Assembly: GCF_019793435.1 (NCBI RefSeq)
Contig: NZ_JAILYH010000029.1
Location: 1-55,248 of the forward strand
Direction: 5' to 3'
DNA: 55,248 nt
From: Rhizobium redzepovicii
Lineage (GTDB): Bacteria; Pseudomonadota; Alphaproteobacteria; Rhizobiales; Rhizobiaceae
How positions within the stretch are numbered: the first letter of the stretch is position 1; each line of letters begins with the position of its first letter. The notes under the pieces were generated by a model. The model had not been told where the DNA came from. It saw nothing but the letters and a program-made list of their open reading frames with translations, and ran no database searches. The position numbers were made by a program, and so were the translations under genes. This document shows, piece by piece, positions 46,073 to 55,075 of the stretch.

Positions 46073-46911
46073 TGCGACGCTGCGGTTGCTTCGGCGGCGT
46101 CACCGGCCGGCCGAGCCGCGCTGTTGCCACCGTCGGCGTAGGTTGGAACATGCGCCAACATGCCGCCGTCGATGCACACCACCTGGCCGGTGATGAACGC
46201 AGCCTCCTCCGAGAGCAGGAACGCGACCAGCGCGGCTACGTCCTCGGGGCGGCCGACGTGCGGCAGGAGCTGGTGCCGGTGTAGATGCCGTTGCATGCAC
46301 TCGTCCAGCTTGGCGAAGAGACGTTCAGTCATGACAAGACCTGGCGCAACCGCGTTGCAGCGGATCTTCGCGTGTCCGTATTGGGTGGCAAGCGAGGCCG
46401 ACAGCATGTTCATTGCGGCCTTCGACGCGGCGTATGACGTCAGTGCGGTGTCGCCGCTGAGCCCTTGGCACGATGACATGTTCACGATCGCGCCACCACC
46501 ACGGCCGATCATTTGTGGGATGGCCTGCCGGCAGCAAAGGAGCGTGCCGCGCAAATTGGTCGCCATGGTCTGGTCCCAGACCGCCACGTCCAGGTCGAGG
46601 ATCGCGCGGTCGTGCGGAGTCAAATGCATGGCGCTCGCATTGTTCACAAGCACGTCGACCCCACCGAAGCGCCGCTTCGCCGTTTTGAACAGCTCTGCCA
46701 CCGCCTGCGCATCTGCGATGTCCATGGCCACGGCCAGCGCTTGGCCCGCTTCGGCTGCGATCTGTGCGGTGCAGGCGATGGCAGCGGGGCCATCAATGTC
46801 GGCCACCACCACTCTGCCGCCCTCGCGCGCGATGGCGAGGGCGCATGCCTTGCCGATCCCGGCGCCGGCGCCGGTCACCACGGCCACCTTGCCTTTAAAT
46901 CGTTCCATCAT
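46066..46911 (-). CDS. sdr: Short-chain dehydrogenase of the gibberellin operon
   Basis: The 281-residue classical SDR has the cofactor motif TGAGAGIG, NNAS, and the active-site Ser with Y-x3-K (SYAASKAA). In this operon type it finishes GA12-aldehyde-related oxidation together with CYP114. Start: two adjacent ATGs (46911 and 46908) follow GGAGAAC. The upstream ORF extension lies in the ferredoxin region and is excluded. It overlaps the end of the cyp114-fd gene by about 15 bp and cyp117 by 7 bp. Confidence 0.92.
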   Translation of the reverse strand: MMERFKGKVAVVTGAGAGIGKACALAIAREGGRVVVADIDGPAAIACTAQIAAEAGQALAVAMDIADAQAVAELFKTAKRRFGGVDVLVNNASAMHLTPHDRAILDLDVAVWDQTMATNLRGTLLCCRQAIPQMIGRGGGAIVNMSSCQGLSGDTALTSYAASKAAMNMLSASLATQYGHAKIRCNAVAPGLVMTERLFAKLDECMQRHLHRHQLLPHVGRPEDVAALVAFLLSEEAAFITGQVVCIDGGMLAHVPTYADGGNSAARPAGDAAEATAASHW

Positions 46912-48496
46912 GTTCTCCTGGATTGCGTAGGTCTTTCGCTGCATGTCGCTCAGCGTCTGCCGGAGAGGGCGTAGGGCCGGGGTTGGTGCAATGGTCATCG
47001 CCGGCTTCGCTTTCGATCACCCGAATGGCCGCGACCGGGCACTGGCTGGCTGCTAGGCGCACGGCGGCGTGCAGCGCCTGCGGGACCGTCGCCATGCACA
47101 CTTCCGCCACGCCGTCCGGCTCCCGCTGACGAAAGGTGCCCGGCAGCGTCAACACGCACTGACCAGTGGTTCCGCACAGGTCCTGGTCGACCACGACGCG
47201 AACCTCAGCCGCCGCCTGCGCGTGCAGCCGCACCGGCAGCGCGCGGAACGTCCTAAGGAACGCTGAGGGCTCCCGGGTCGGCTGCTCGGCCAAGGCCAAC
47301 GTGGGGAAGCGAGCCTGGATCTGCGGCAGGCTCTCGGCCAGTTGCACCCTGGCGAGTTGAGCACCTAGGCAGAAGTGGATGCCGTGGCCGAAGCTCAGCA
47401 TAATCTTTCCGTCGCTCGACATGCCAGGCCTGGTGCCGTAGAACCGCACCGGATCGAAGCGGTCGGGATCAGCGAAAGCGTCCGGGTCGCGATTGCCGGC
47501 CGCGATCAGCACGCGCACGTCCGCGTCCTTCGGGATCACCACGCCATGCAGTTCGATGTCGCGCTGGGCGATACGCGGAATGGAGCTGAACATGGCCGGC
47601 GCCTCGCAGCGCAGTACTTCTTCTACAAATGCCTCCACCCCTGCGGCGTCTCCCTGCAGCCAGTGCCGCTCCTCGGGGTAGGCCAGCATCGCCAGCACCG
47701 CATGGTCGATAGTCGCAGCAGTGGTGGCGAAGCCGCCCAGCAACATGCCCCACAGCATGCTGATCAACTCCGCGTCCGAGAGCGTATCGGCGTCGTCGGT
47801 GTGTGCGCCGACCAGTGTCGACACGATGTCGCGGCGGGGATCGGCGCGCTTGCGCAGTATGAGGTCGCCGAAATAGGCCTTCACCCTGGCGCTGGCCACG
47901 TCCGCCGCGGCGAGGTGTGGATCGCTGGCGTGCGGGCTCAGGCCTTCTAGAATGGCGCTGACGATCGCTGAGAGCTCGAAAACGTCGTCTTGGGGCATGC
48001 CGAACAATTCAGCGAAGACAAGCATGGGCAAGGCCAGTGCGAATTCCCGATGCAGGTCCACCGCCTCTCCTCGCTCCAGTGCGGGCGCCATGCCATCCAG
48101 GCGAGCTGCGACGATGCGCGCGATGCTCGGCCGCAGGTTGTCGATCTGGCCCACGGTGAAATCGCGCGAAATCAGCCGGCGCAAACGCGTATGCGTCGGT
48201 GGTTCCTTCATGGCTAGCGTAGACGCCAGCAGATTGAGCGACAGGCTGCTCGCCGCACGCGGGAAATAGCGCGCCAGTTCGGATGGCGCCGGCCCCCGAA
48301 ACGCATCGCCCGTAGCCTTGAACGCCCAGTAGATGTCGGCGTGGCGGCTCAACAGAAAGAGGCCCGACGCCGCGCGGTGCACCGGATCGTGCTCTCGCAA
48401 CCACCGCATGAACGGGTACGGGTCTTGGATGCATGCTGGCGACGCCAGCTCGGCGAAGGCGTCGTGGCATGCTGCCGTGGTGTCTTGCACGTCCAT
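46895..48496 (-). CDS. cyp114-fd: CYP114-ferredoxin fusion protein
   Basis: The 533-residue protein is a fusion. Residues 1 to about 425 are a P450 with I-helix LLGGFATTAATI, ExxR EEVLR and haem loop LSFGHGIHFCLG. After a short linker, residues about 428-495 are a single-cluster ferredoxin with C-x5-C (CGTTGQC) and QCPVAAI. In other bacteria cyp114 and fd are separate genes. CYP114 with Fd and SDR converts ent-kaurenoic acid to GA12 (ring contraction), as established in rhizobial homologs. ATG 48496 is 5 bp after the cyp112 stop. Confidence 0.93.
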   Translation of the reverse strand: MDVQDTTAACHDAFAELASPACIQDPYPFMRWLREHDPVHRAASGLFLLSRHADIYWAFKATGDAFRGPAPSELARYFPRAASSLSLNLLASTLAMKEPPTHTRLRRLISRDFTVGQIDNLRPSIARIVAARLDGMAPALERGEAVDLHREFALALPMLVFAELFGMPQDDVFELSAIVSAILEGLSPHASDPHLAAADVASARVKAYFGDLILRKRADPRRDIVSTLVGAHTDDADTLSDAELISMLWGMLLGGFATTAATIDHAVLAMLAYPEERHWLQGDAAGVEAFVEEVLRCEAPAMFSSIPRIAQRDIELHGVVIPKDADVRVLIAAGNRDPDAFADPDRFDPVRFYGTRPGMSSDGKIMLSFGHGIHFCLGAQLARVQLAESLPQIQARFPTLALAEQPTREPSAFLRTFRALPVRLHAQAAAEVRVVVDQDLCGTTGQCVLTLPGTFRQREPDGVAEVCMATVPQALHAAVRLAASQCPVAAIRVIESEAGDDHCTNPGPTPSPADAERHAAKDLRNPGEHDGTI

Positions 48497-48501
48497 CTTG
48501 A

Positions 48502-49782
48502 TTACCTGTCGAGTGGCTGATCTGACCGGTGCGCGCCAGGCGCCGCCAAATGAGAAGATTGCGATGCCGGGGGGCGTCCGCACCAGAGCACCGGCATCTC
48601 CTCGAACCCGCCGGTAATGATCTCCTTGCGCAACTTCAGTTCTTCGGGCGCCACGGCCAGGCGCAACGCGGGAAAGCGCTGGAAGATCGAACCGAATATG
48701 GCCTTCAGTTCCAGCCTCGCCAGCGCCGCCCCGATGCAATTGTGCTGCCCGTAGGAGAACGCCAGGTGGGGATTTGCGTCGCGTCCGATGTCGAAGACTT
48801 CCGGGTCTTTGAAATGGCGCGGATCAAACGAGGTCGCCGGCAGGCCGACCAGTACTTTGCTCTCCGCGGGTATATGCACGCCCGCGATGTTAACGTCGGT
48901 CCGGGGATAGCGCATGATGCCGTCCCACCCCGCGCCAGGCGAATACATGCGCAGTATTTCTTCCACCGCCTTGTCCACCAGGGAAGGATCGCGGACCAGG
49001 CGTTCGCGCTGTTGCGGATGGCGAAACATGGCCAGCAGGCCGAATTCGATCTGCGCGACGGTGCTCTCGTGCCCCGCCACCAGCACGCCCGCCGCGAGGC
49101 CGATCGCCTCTTCCTCGGTCGCTTTGCCCTGGTCGACCGCGGCTAGCAGATCCGTCAGCAGGTTATCGCCCGGATCCTGTCGCTTGCCCCGTATTTTGCC
49201 GTGGATGTAGGCGCGGAGCTCTTCCCAGGCCAGGCCGGACGCGCTGCGCGGGCCGCTTTCATGCTGGTGCGTCATCACCTCGTCGGAGAGCCCTGCGAAA
49301 AAGGCGTGTTCCTCGAAGGGCACGCCCATCAGCGCGCTGATTACCTTGGCCGGAAGCGGAAAGGAGAGATGGCGTCGCAAGTCCGCGGGCTGGGGCTGAA
49401 CCGCCAGCGTATCGAACAACTGCACGGTGATCGCCTCGACCTGCTGCGTAAGCAGCTTCACCCTGCTGTTGCTGAAGGCCGGCGCCACGATCGTGCGTAA
49501 CCGAGCATGCTCGTCCCCTTCGTGCGAGACCAGCCATCCCGGCGAACCGAGAATGACCGAATCTGGGGTGAAATCCGCCGGAGGCATTCCCGCGGGCCGG
49601 AATGCCGCGTCAGACAGCACCGCCTTGGCCTCGTCATAGCCTGTCACCCACCAGCATTCGTGCCCGGACGGAAGGCGCACGCGGTGGATCGGACCCTTGG
49701 CGCGTAGCGCCAACATCTCGGGCGAGGGCTCGATGTGATCGACCCGCCACATCGGCAGCGTCGGCAAGGATTGTTCGGACAT
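48502..49782 (-). CDS. cyp112: Cytochrome P450 CYP112 (GA12 to GA9 oxidase)
   Basis: The 426-residue P450 has the I-helix LVAGHESTVAQIEFG, ExxR EEILR and haem loop FSYGQHNCIGAALARLE. In characterised operons CYP112 acts as a multifunctional GA20-oxidase, converting GA12 to GA9. It is the first intact gene of the operon. The C-terminus extends about 20 residues past the family core (SQSSHLAAPGAHRS). Start MSEQSLPTLPMWRVDH; a weak AGAGTGAAG precedes ATG 49782. Confidence 0.93.
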   Translation of the reverse strand: MSEQSLPTLPMWRVDHIEPSPEMLALRAKGPIHRVRLPSGHECWWVTGYDEAKAVLSDAAFRPAGMPPADFTPDSVILGSPGWLVSHEGDEHARLRTIVAPAFSNSRVKLLTQQVEAITVQLFDTLAVQPQPADLRRHLSFPLPAKVISALMGVPFEEHAFFAGLSDEVMTHQHESGPRSASGLAWEELRAYIHGKIRGKRQDPGDNLLTDLLAAVDQGKATEEEAIGLAAGVLVAGHESTVAQIEFGLLAMFRHPQQRERLVRDPSLVDKAVEEILRMYSPGAGWDGIMRYPRTDVNIAGVHIPAESKVLVGLPATSFDPRHFKDPEVFDIGRDANPHLAFSYGQHNCIGAALARLELKAIFGSIFQRFPALRLAVAPEELKLRKEIITGGFEEMPVLWCGRPPASQSSHLAAPGAHRSDQPLDR

Positions 49783-49791
49783 GGTGACGCT

Positions 49792-50046
49792 TCACTCTTT
49801 AAGCCCGGAAGGGGCGGAAGATGACGGGCGGACTGCGGGCAGCAAATGAGTTAAGACAGCGTGTAGACGACGTCCTCCTTGGCGATTGCCAGCGCCAGAT
49901 CCTCCGGCCGCACGAACGGCGGGGGGAAGGCACGTCCCAATTTCAGGCGCGCCAGCGCAGCGCCCACGCACAGATGCGGCCCCTGGCCGAGGGGCAGGTG
50001 CGGGTTTTGCAGCCGGTTGAAATCGAACATGTCGGTAACGCCATAG
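49792..50046 (-). pseudogene. 3' fragment of cyp115 (GA3-oxidase)
   Basis: A minus-strand segment encodes only the P450 C-terminus: DMFDFNRLQNPHLPLGQG, PHLCVGAALARLKLGRAF (haem loop), RPEDLALAIAKEDVVYTLS with an in-frame stop at 49851. The remaining THLLPAVRPSSSAP continues in the next frame to 49792. The rest of the gene is missing upstream of about 50046. Many alpha-rhizobial gibberellin operons keep just this 3' piece of cyp115 before cyp112. Without CYP115 the pathway should stop at GA9. Confidence 0.82.
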
Positions 50047-51106
50047 GTCGGCCGACCGTAGGAATTCGCGCAGCAGGTTCGACCCCACCCGCCCACCGAC
50101 CCGTCCGCAAACATAACTTCCAAACCAGTCCCACACGCCCGGTTTCCCGCCTGGCTCAAGGTCCGCCGCTTTGGCTGTACCGCTCGCGACGTGTGTGGCT
50201 CGCAAACGAAGAACTCTAGATCGCATCCAACACTCCTCACATTTTCCCGGCGCACAACCGAGCCACTATCATTGCCACAGCAAACCATCGGACCTCACGA
50301 GACGCGAACAGCGACGCGCCGCCCGAAGACCATCGCGCTGCGATTGGCGACATACCGTGACCAGAGCAAATCGCGTGCCGAAGTGAATTCGTGGGCTCAG
50401 CAGGCATTTCGTAGCAGCGCGTAGTGTCAAGCTCCCGCCATTCAGTCTCAATGCCGACAACCGCGGAGTACATGTCTGACAAAAGCCTGATCTAACGCCG
50501 GTCTGCGTCCGACAGTCGGCGACCTGCATGGGATGCCCCGAGGCGAGCTTTCGTGCAACAATCCGCGCCATCTTCGACGTCGAAGTTGCCCCGCCAGTTT
50601 TCGTCCCATGGGCGGGAACGTCGTCGACTGCGCCGCCGCGTTAAAAGCGCCGGCTTTGGGCAAATCTGACTGGACCCGCCTCGACCCTCCGGTAATAAAG
50701 TTTGCGGAGCTTATTTCCGCCAGATGCAAGTTCCGAGCTTGCAGTCATCTCGTTGACGTTGTTCTCAATGTTTCCACCCCCGCGCTTACCGAGACGGTCG
50801 AGCTTCTCGATCGGCGTAGGTCTAAAAGGCAACGGGAAACGATCAAATTTCGAGGCATGTTCTCTTCCGGAAACATGTCATCTAATCAGAAGCGGCGGTC
50901 GGCAGCAGTCGCCTTAGTCGGAGACCTTCTAAACCAGACGATGCCCGATCCATGCCGAAGATGAAGCAATCGGGAGACCAATGCAGCATCTCATGGACCG
51001 CCGCACCGTGGTGAAAAAAGCGGTCCTCGGTTGCTGGAGGTTGTTGAATAGTTCCATGACATCGAATTGAGCTTACGCCTGATGAATTCGGTCAATACCT
51101 ACACCG
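50047..51106. other. Spacer upstream of the gibberellin operon
   Basis: No gene was recognised on either strand. It holds the candidate sigma-54 promoter at 50365-50380. Frames such as 50533-50964 and 50448-50729 have no family content. Confidence 0.5.
50365..50380 (-). promoter_or_regulatory. Candidate sigma-54 promoter for the gibberellin operon
   Basis: On the minus strand, CGGCACGCGATTTGCT matches TGGCACG-N4-TTGCW at all fixed positions except the first T, with 10-nt GG-GC spacing. It points at the cyp115 remnant and cyp112, 580 bp from the cyp112 start. No perfect TGT-N10-ACA was found in the next 200 bp upstream. Confidence 0.5.
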
Positions 51107-51409
51107 CTAAGGGGTGCGCCGTTTACGCCTTGGGTCAAGCTTGGGGACGTTGGACTGCTCTGTTTTATCGCGATCACGTTTTTGTGGCTGGTCTGCCTGC
51201 CGAGTTCCTGAATGTATCGATCTGTCGCTCTCGCGCGTGGGCCGGAAGGACATAAATAGCAGGCTCAAGAAATAAACGACCTGAAGGAAAACCGAAGCCG
51301 CTAAGGTTACGGCGAACGCTTTGAAGATGGAAAGCGAGGCGGCGTAGGCCGAAACAGCGCTGGTGCACGTGACCAGCAGCAGGATGCAAAAAAAGGTTCT
51401 AAAGGGCAA
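51107..51409 (-). CDS. ExoX/PsiA/SyrA-like small membrane protein (EPS repressor family)
   Basis: The 100-residue protein has two hydrophobic segments: TFFCILLLVTCTSAVSAYAA (about 5-24) and FAVTLAASVFLQVVYFLSLL (about 32-51). They are followed by a charged cytoplasmic tail (RPTRESD, then many Lys/Arg). Size, double-TM pattern and LQVVYFLSLLF resemble the ExoX/SyrA/PsiA family, inner-membrane proteins that lower exopolysaccharide synthesis. The start appears to be TTG 51409 with GGGAG 8 nt upstream. psi is known on R. phaseoli symbiotic plasmids. The assignment rests on pattern, not a strong motif. Confidence 0.55.
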   Translation of the reverse strand: MPFRTFFCILLLVTCTSAVSAYAASLSIFKAFAVTLAASVFLQVVYFLSLLFMSFRPTRESDRSIHSGTRQADQPQKRDRDKTEQSNVPKLDPRRKRRTP

Positions 51410-51844
51410 GGTCTTGCTCCCGTTCGTTCGTCCAATGTTTCAACTGCGTCGACGCCGATGATTTCGCCCGGTTCGTCTACGCTATGAACGTGCATGACTT
51501 CGCCGAGAGCAGGCGTTGAAACAGCGTCTGCATGCAAAGCGGGTTGCGCCGTCGACAGCGATCAACTACTTCGGCATTCAGCTGGTGCCATAGGTTGCCA
51601 AAAGCCGGGTCAGCGCGAACACGCCAAAATGGCGACTTTTTCCTTCGCGGCTTCCAACTCGGCAAATGCACTGAACGTCTTCCGCCCTTCAGTGTTGACC
51701 TTTGTCCAGTTGAACGGGAGGCCTTCGGCAACGTAGTGAACGCCGCTTTGAGGCGTCAGCTTTCCGTTTCTCCAGCCCATGTCGGCACACTCGCGGACTC
51801 TGAGCGAATCGGCGCGACCTGGATCCTATCATTCGTCATTGCGC

Positions 51845-52282
51845 TCATAGGAGCACCGGGGAGCGGCGATCAATACGCACTTGCAGGCTTTCCAGTGCGC
51901 CCGCAACGATGAGGCCCTTGTTCGCCACTCGGTCCATCGGAGCAAACACAGGATCAAGCACCGGCCGGCAACATTCAAAACGTCGCGCGGCTTCCGTCAT
52001 CGTTATTGACGGTGAACGATAAGGTTTACTACCGTCGCCTCCCAAAAGCGCTATCTGCCCGGCAAGAGGGATCGGGTACCCGTCAAAGATCGTGAAGGCG
52101 GTTAACCCAACTCGCAAAGCTTCTTCCCCAACAAATAGCGAGTGCATGTCGTCGAAGCGGATCATCTGAATAAGATCACTGCCAATTAAACCGGAGATCG
52201 ATGCAATGCTGTTGCGATCAGGGAGCTCAGCGGCGCGAAAGATCGCACTTTCCGGCTCCAACAGATACACAAAATTTTCCAT
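51845..52282 (-). CDS. Conserved hypothetical protein (145 aa)
   Basis: Starting at ATG 52282 (AAGG 7 nt upstream), the protein MENFVYLLEPESAIFRAAEL.. has a regular globular pattern: SISGLIGSDLIQMIRFDD, HSLFVGEEALRVGLTAFTIF, GYPIPLAGQIALLGGDG, and a C-terminal SITMTEAARRFECCRPVLDP. This resembles small DUF proteins in rhizobia that begin with LEPE..tIR..ELP and have a DDmH.l.vdEeGL segment. The function is unknown. It stands alone. Confidence 0.6.
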   Translation of the reverse strand: MENFVYLLEPESAIFRAAELPDRNSIASISGLIGSDLIQMIRFDDMHSLFVGEEALRVGLTAFTIFDGYPIPLAGQIALLGGDGSKPYRSPSITMTEAARRFECCRPVLDPVFAPMDRVANKGLIVAGALESLQVRIDRRSPVLL

Positions 52283-53021
52283 ATCCTTGCCTTCTAAATT
52301 CTTGAAAAGAGCCCGTGCCCAGCTGCTTTTGACGGGAGCGAAAGCGACTCGTGCATCAACTCGGGATAGCGACAACGCGCGGCAATATGCAGATTCAGCG
52401 TGCTGTGTAAATGGTCCTGCGCCAATTCGGTTCGGTTCAATTCAAGTCACGCTCCGGACGTGTCGCTCCAATGTCGCCCATATCGTTGACTTTATTTAGA
52501 TATTTGAATACGCGTGGTTTTATTCCGGCGCGCCCCCATACCAATTCCGCGCCAAACATGTACGCGACGATGTTGGACCATACCAGCAGCCGCGCAGTGG
52601 ACTAAGGCGAGTTCAGCAATCGAACGTGGCGGCCATCGGCGTCGCCGCTCGTATGGCTCGACATTTGTCCCAAATTTGCGGAACGGGATCCCGACCTTGG
52701 GCAGGCTATGCAAACGGGTGCGTGTTCCAAGTTTGACGAGAGCTGTACGCTGTACGAATACCCCGGCAGAATTGGAAATCATCTCCCATGCTGCAGACGC
52801 GAGAAGCTGACGAGTGGAGCTTCTATCAAGGCACCCCTTGCGACGCTGAAGCAGAAAGAAAATTTGCAATCGGCAAGTTCCATCCGAGCATCACGACATT
52901 TGGCTAGCGCAACCGGGGCAACAGCCGCGCTCACTGTTGGCTTACTTAAAGTGTGCTGAGTGCCGCGGTCGCGAGTTCGCGCTCGGTCCCCAGGCGTTTT
53001 TGGTGCCGCGTTTTTAGTGCT
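52283..53021. other. Region without a supported gene
   Basis: A minus-strand frame around 52440-52605 (LVWSNIVAYMFGAELVWG..GIKPRVFKYLNKVND) looks protein-like but has no visible start, and ends at about 52440. No other features were recognised. Confidence 0.4.
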
Positions 53022-53068
53022 ATTCAAAACGCGGATGACGGCATCCAATCAATCTATTTTTCCTGATT
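53022..53068 (+). promoter_or_regulatory. Degenerate nod box (candidate)
   Basis: Position 53022 starts ATTCAAAACGCGGATG, matching ATCCATAGTGTGGATG at 11 of 16 positions. After 5 nt (6 expected) comes ATCCAATCAATCTATTTTTCC against ATCCACACAATCAATTTTACC. The -ATG-, ATC and CAATC-N-ATTTT-N-CC blocks are all present. It points toward nifQ, 500 bp away. With one missing base, NodD binding may be weak. Confidence 0.4.
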
Positions 53069-53398
53069 AGCGACCTTGGTGCATGATCAAAGCGTCTAAC
53101 CAAACAAGGTGATCGCGACGTCAGCGGAGAAACGTAAAAAATGCAATAGATAGGAAGCGGCAGATTTTATTGCGTATCCCGGAGAGATACTGCCGCCGCC
53201 ATGTTGCTCGCTATGGCGGCGGCCCTCGGAGTGTGGCGAACAGGCCCGGTCTCCAACTACTCTGAGGACTATCGAAGAGACATATGATAACTCTCATCGA
53301 CGGCTAAGGCGTCGTTGCGCAGCAGTTGATCTTCGATCTTCCCTCAGATTGCCGCACTCAGACTGCTCAATCGGCGCCGCAGATTGAAAGCCTGCGTT

Positions 53399-53414
53399 TG
53401 TCCGTTTGACGACA
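53399..53414. promoter_or_regulatory. NifA upstream activator sequence of nifQ
   Basis: TGTCCGTTTGACGACA is TGT-N10-ACA, 78 bp upstream of the -24 element at 53493. The spacing is typical. Confidence 0.65.
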
Positions 53415-53492
53415 GCGGGAGGCGGGATCGCCTCCCGCTGCACAGGCGATCGAGTGATTGAAAAGCCGGCTTCAATTGTCACTTGCTCAAGT

Positions 53493-53508
53493 TGGCACAA
53501 CCTTTGAA
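53493..53508 (+). promoter_or_regulatory. Candidate sigma-54 promoter of nifQ, GA at -12
   Basis: TGGCACAACCTTTGAA has a perfect TGGCAC -24 block and 10-nt spacing but ends TTTGAA instead of TTTGCW. It lies 65 bp before the nifQ start, with a well-placed NifA site upstream. Confidence 0.5.
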
Positions 53509-53572
53509 TGTTCGCCTTCCGGGGACCAAAGCAGCCAACTGAATTCGATTATTGGAGAAAGCGACGAAGCGC

Positions 53573-54277
53573 ATGCCAAATGTGCATCACATCGGGGTCT
53601 TGACGGTAGCGGTACCAACTGTGGACGCCGCACGTCAAACCGGCCTAGCCGTCGACCACTGCGACGATTGCCAAACACTCTATTTCAGCCGACCATGCCA
53701 GATGGGTCTCAAGTTATTTGATGACTATGTGCTCTTCCGCTTTTTTTCGCGCGCACTTGAAGAAATTGAGATGGGGATTGCCACCGCGACCGAGGCAACC
53801 GGCCTTTCGCTTAGGGAGCTGCGGGATACAACCCGCAGTTTCCCAGCAAGGCTTATCCGCGCCTTTGCCCTGCAAGAGGCGAGTGATTGCGTGCCTGATG
53901 CGGAGGAGCAACTGTTGCGCGACATGCTCCTAGCGCATGTGCGGCCAGGCGACCCTGAGGGCGTGCGTTTTGCTAAGATCATTGCGCGACGTTCCATGCG
54001 TGAAGACCACCTCTGGCGGGATCTCGGCTTGCATGACAAAGCCGAACTTAGGAGATTGCTGTTCGCGCATTTTCCGGCGCTGGCGGCAGGCAACACCTGC
54101 AACATGAGGTGGAAAAAATATTTCTACCGCAAGATTTGCGAAGCTGAAGGCTTTTCCCTTTGTAGCGCTCCCAGCTGCAAGGAATGCGGCGATTTTAATG
54201 AATGCTTTCTCCCTGAGGAAAGCGGAAGTCTTTCTGGAGCGGCAGAGTTCGTCGGGCACGAGATCTTGAAAACGTAA
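53573..54277 (+). CDS. nifQ: NifQ, molybdenum donor for FeMo-co
   Basis: The 234-residue product has the NifQ signature near the C-terminus, C-x4-C-x2-C-x5-C (CSAPSCKECGDFNEC), preceded by the conserved MRWKKYFYRKICEAEGF. It binds a Mo-Fe-S cluster and delivers Mo to NifEN/NifH. The core begins around LKLFDDYVLFRFFSRALEE; about 50 residues before that may be extra, and the chosen ATG 53573 has no clear ribosome site (a TTG seven codons earlier is the alternative). The promoter lies just upstream; nifH follows 890 bp downstream. Confidence 0.88.
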   Translation: MPNVHHIGVLTVAVPTVDAARQTGLAVDHCDDCQTLYFSRPCQMGLKLFDDYVLFRFFSRALEEIEMGIATATEATGLSLRELRDTTRSFPARLIRAFALQEASDCVPDAEEQLLRDMLLAHVRPGDPEGVRFAKIIARRSMREDHLWRDLGLHDKAELRRLLFAHFPALAAGNTCNMRWKKYFYRKICEAEGFSLCSAPSCKECGDFNECFLPEESGSLSGAAEFVGHEILKT

Positions 54278-55075
54278 AGGCCACAGATGCAATCTTGGCG
54301 GGCTTGTCCGGCGACGTTGAACCGATACGGGGGATTATTGCTCCCGATGTTGCGACTGTGCGGGCACGCGCAAATGTCGCTTTCCTAAATATGAGCGGTG
54401 ATGTCGTCGTCGGATAATGATCATCGGTCCATTCTATAGCGCCTACTAAAATTGCCTTAAGCTCTTCGCCATATTCGACTACGCGATCTACAATTTGTCG
54501 GAGCTGAGCGTGCGGCCGGAAAAAAGCATCCGCGACTAGCGCTTTAACTTGATAGCTTGCTCACGATCTTTGCTGTAGCCTTCGAGCATTTCCTCCAGAA
54601 TTTGGCCCGCTGACGATCGAAACCGGCTCCGTTGTCAATCTCGCCAATGGCGGAACAATCCGGGCCTGCAAGACTTCAGCTGCCAAGCTGTCGGCATTCC
54701 TCCTATTTGTTCGTGGAGACAGCATAACAGCGAGCTTGTTGTAAGCGACAATCTCTACTGTGCCTTCATATGCGTTCTGCTGATCATCCGGCCTTAATTC
54801 CGACGCGCGGTGCGAAGCCGATTGGCCGTCAATGCGGTGCCGATCTGTTTGGCTCTACGACTTGCCACACTACTTCTGTCCCTCGCCTGAGATGTAAGGA
54901 TACGGACGAGATTTGTTGATCTTTGACGCAAGCGATTTCCAACCGACAAGACCTCGCAGCCGCTTCATCCAGTTTGGCGGTTTCGAGACAAGAGTTTGTC
55001 GATCCCGCCTTCGAAAGTTTGGAATTAAATAGCTGAAGATCAGCAAAACAACTGTTTTATATGCTGCTGCCCACA
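54278..55075. other. Spacer between nifQ and nifH
   Basis: Right after nifQ, a plus-strand frame (about 54262-54417: GLSGDVEPIRGIIAPDVATV, RARANVAFLNMSGDVVVG, stop) resembles the C-terminus of a lost enzyme; the family was not identified. The rest has no supported gene. A 76-codon minus frame with one hydrophobic segment (54870-55100) starts inside the nifH promoter and is doubtful. Confidence 0.4.
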
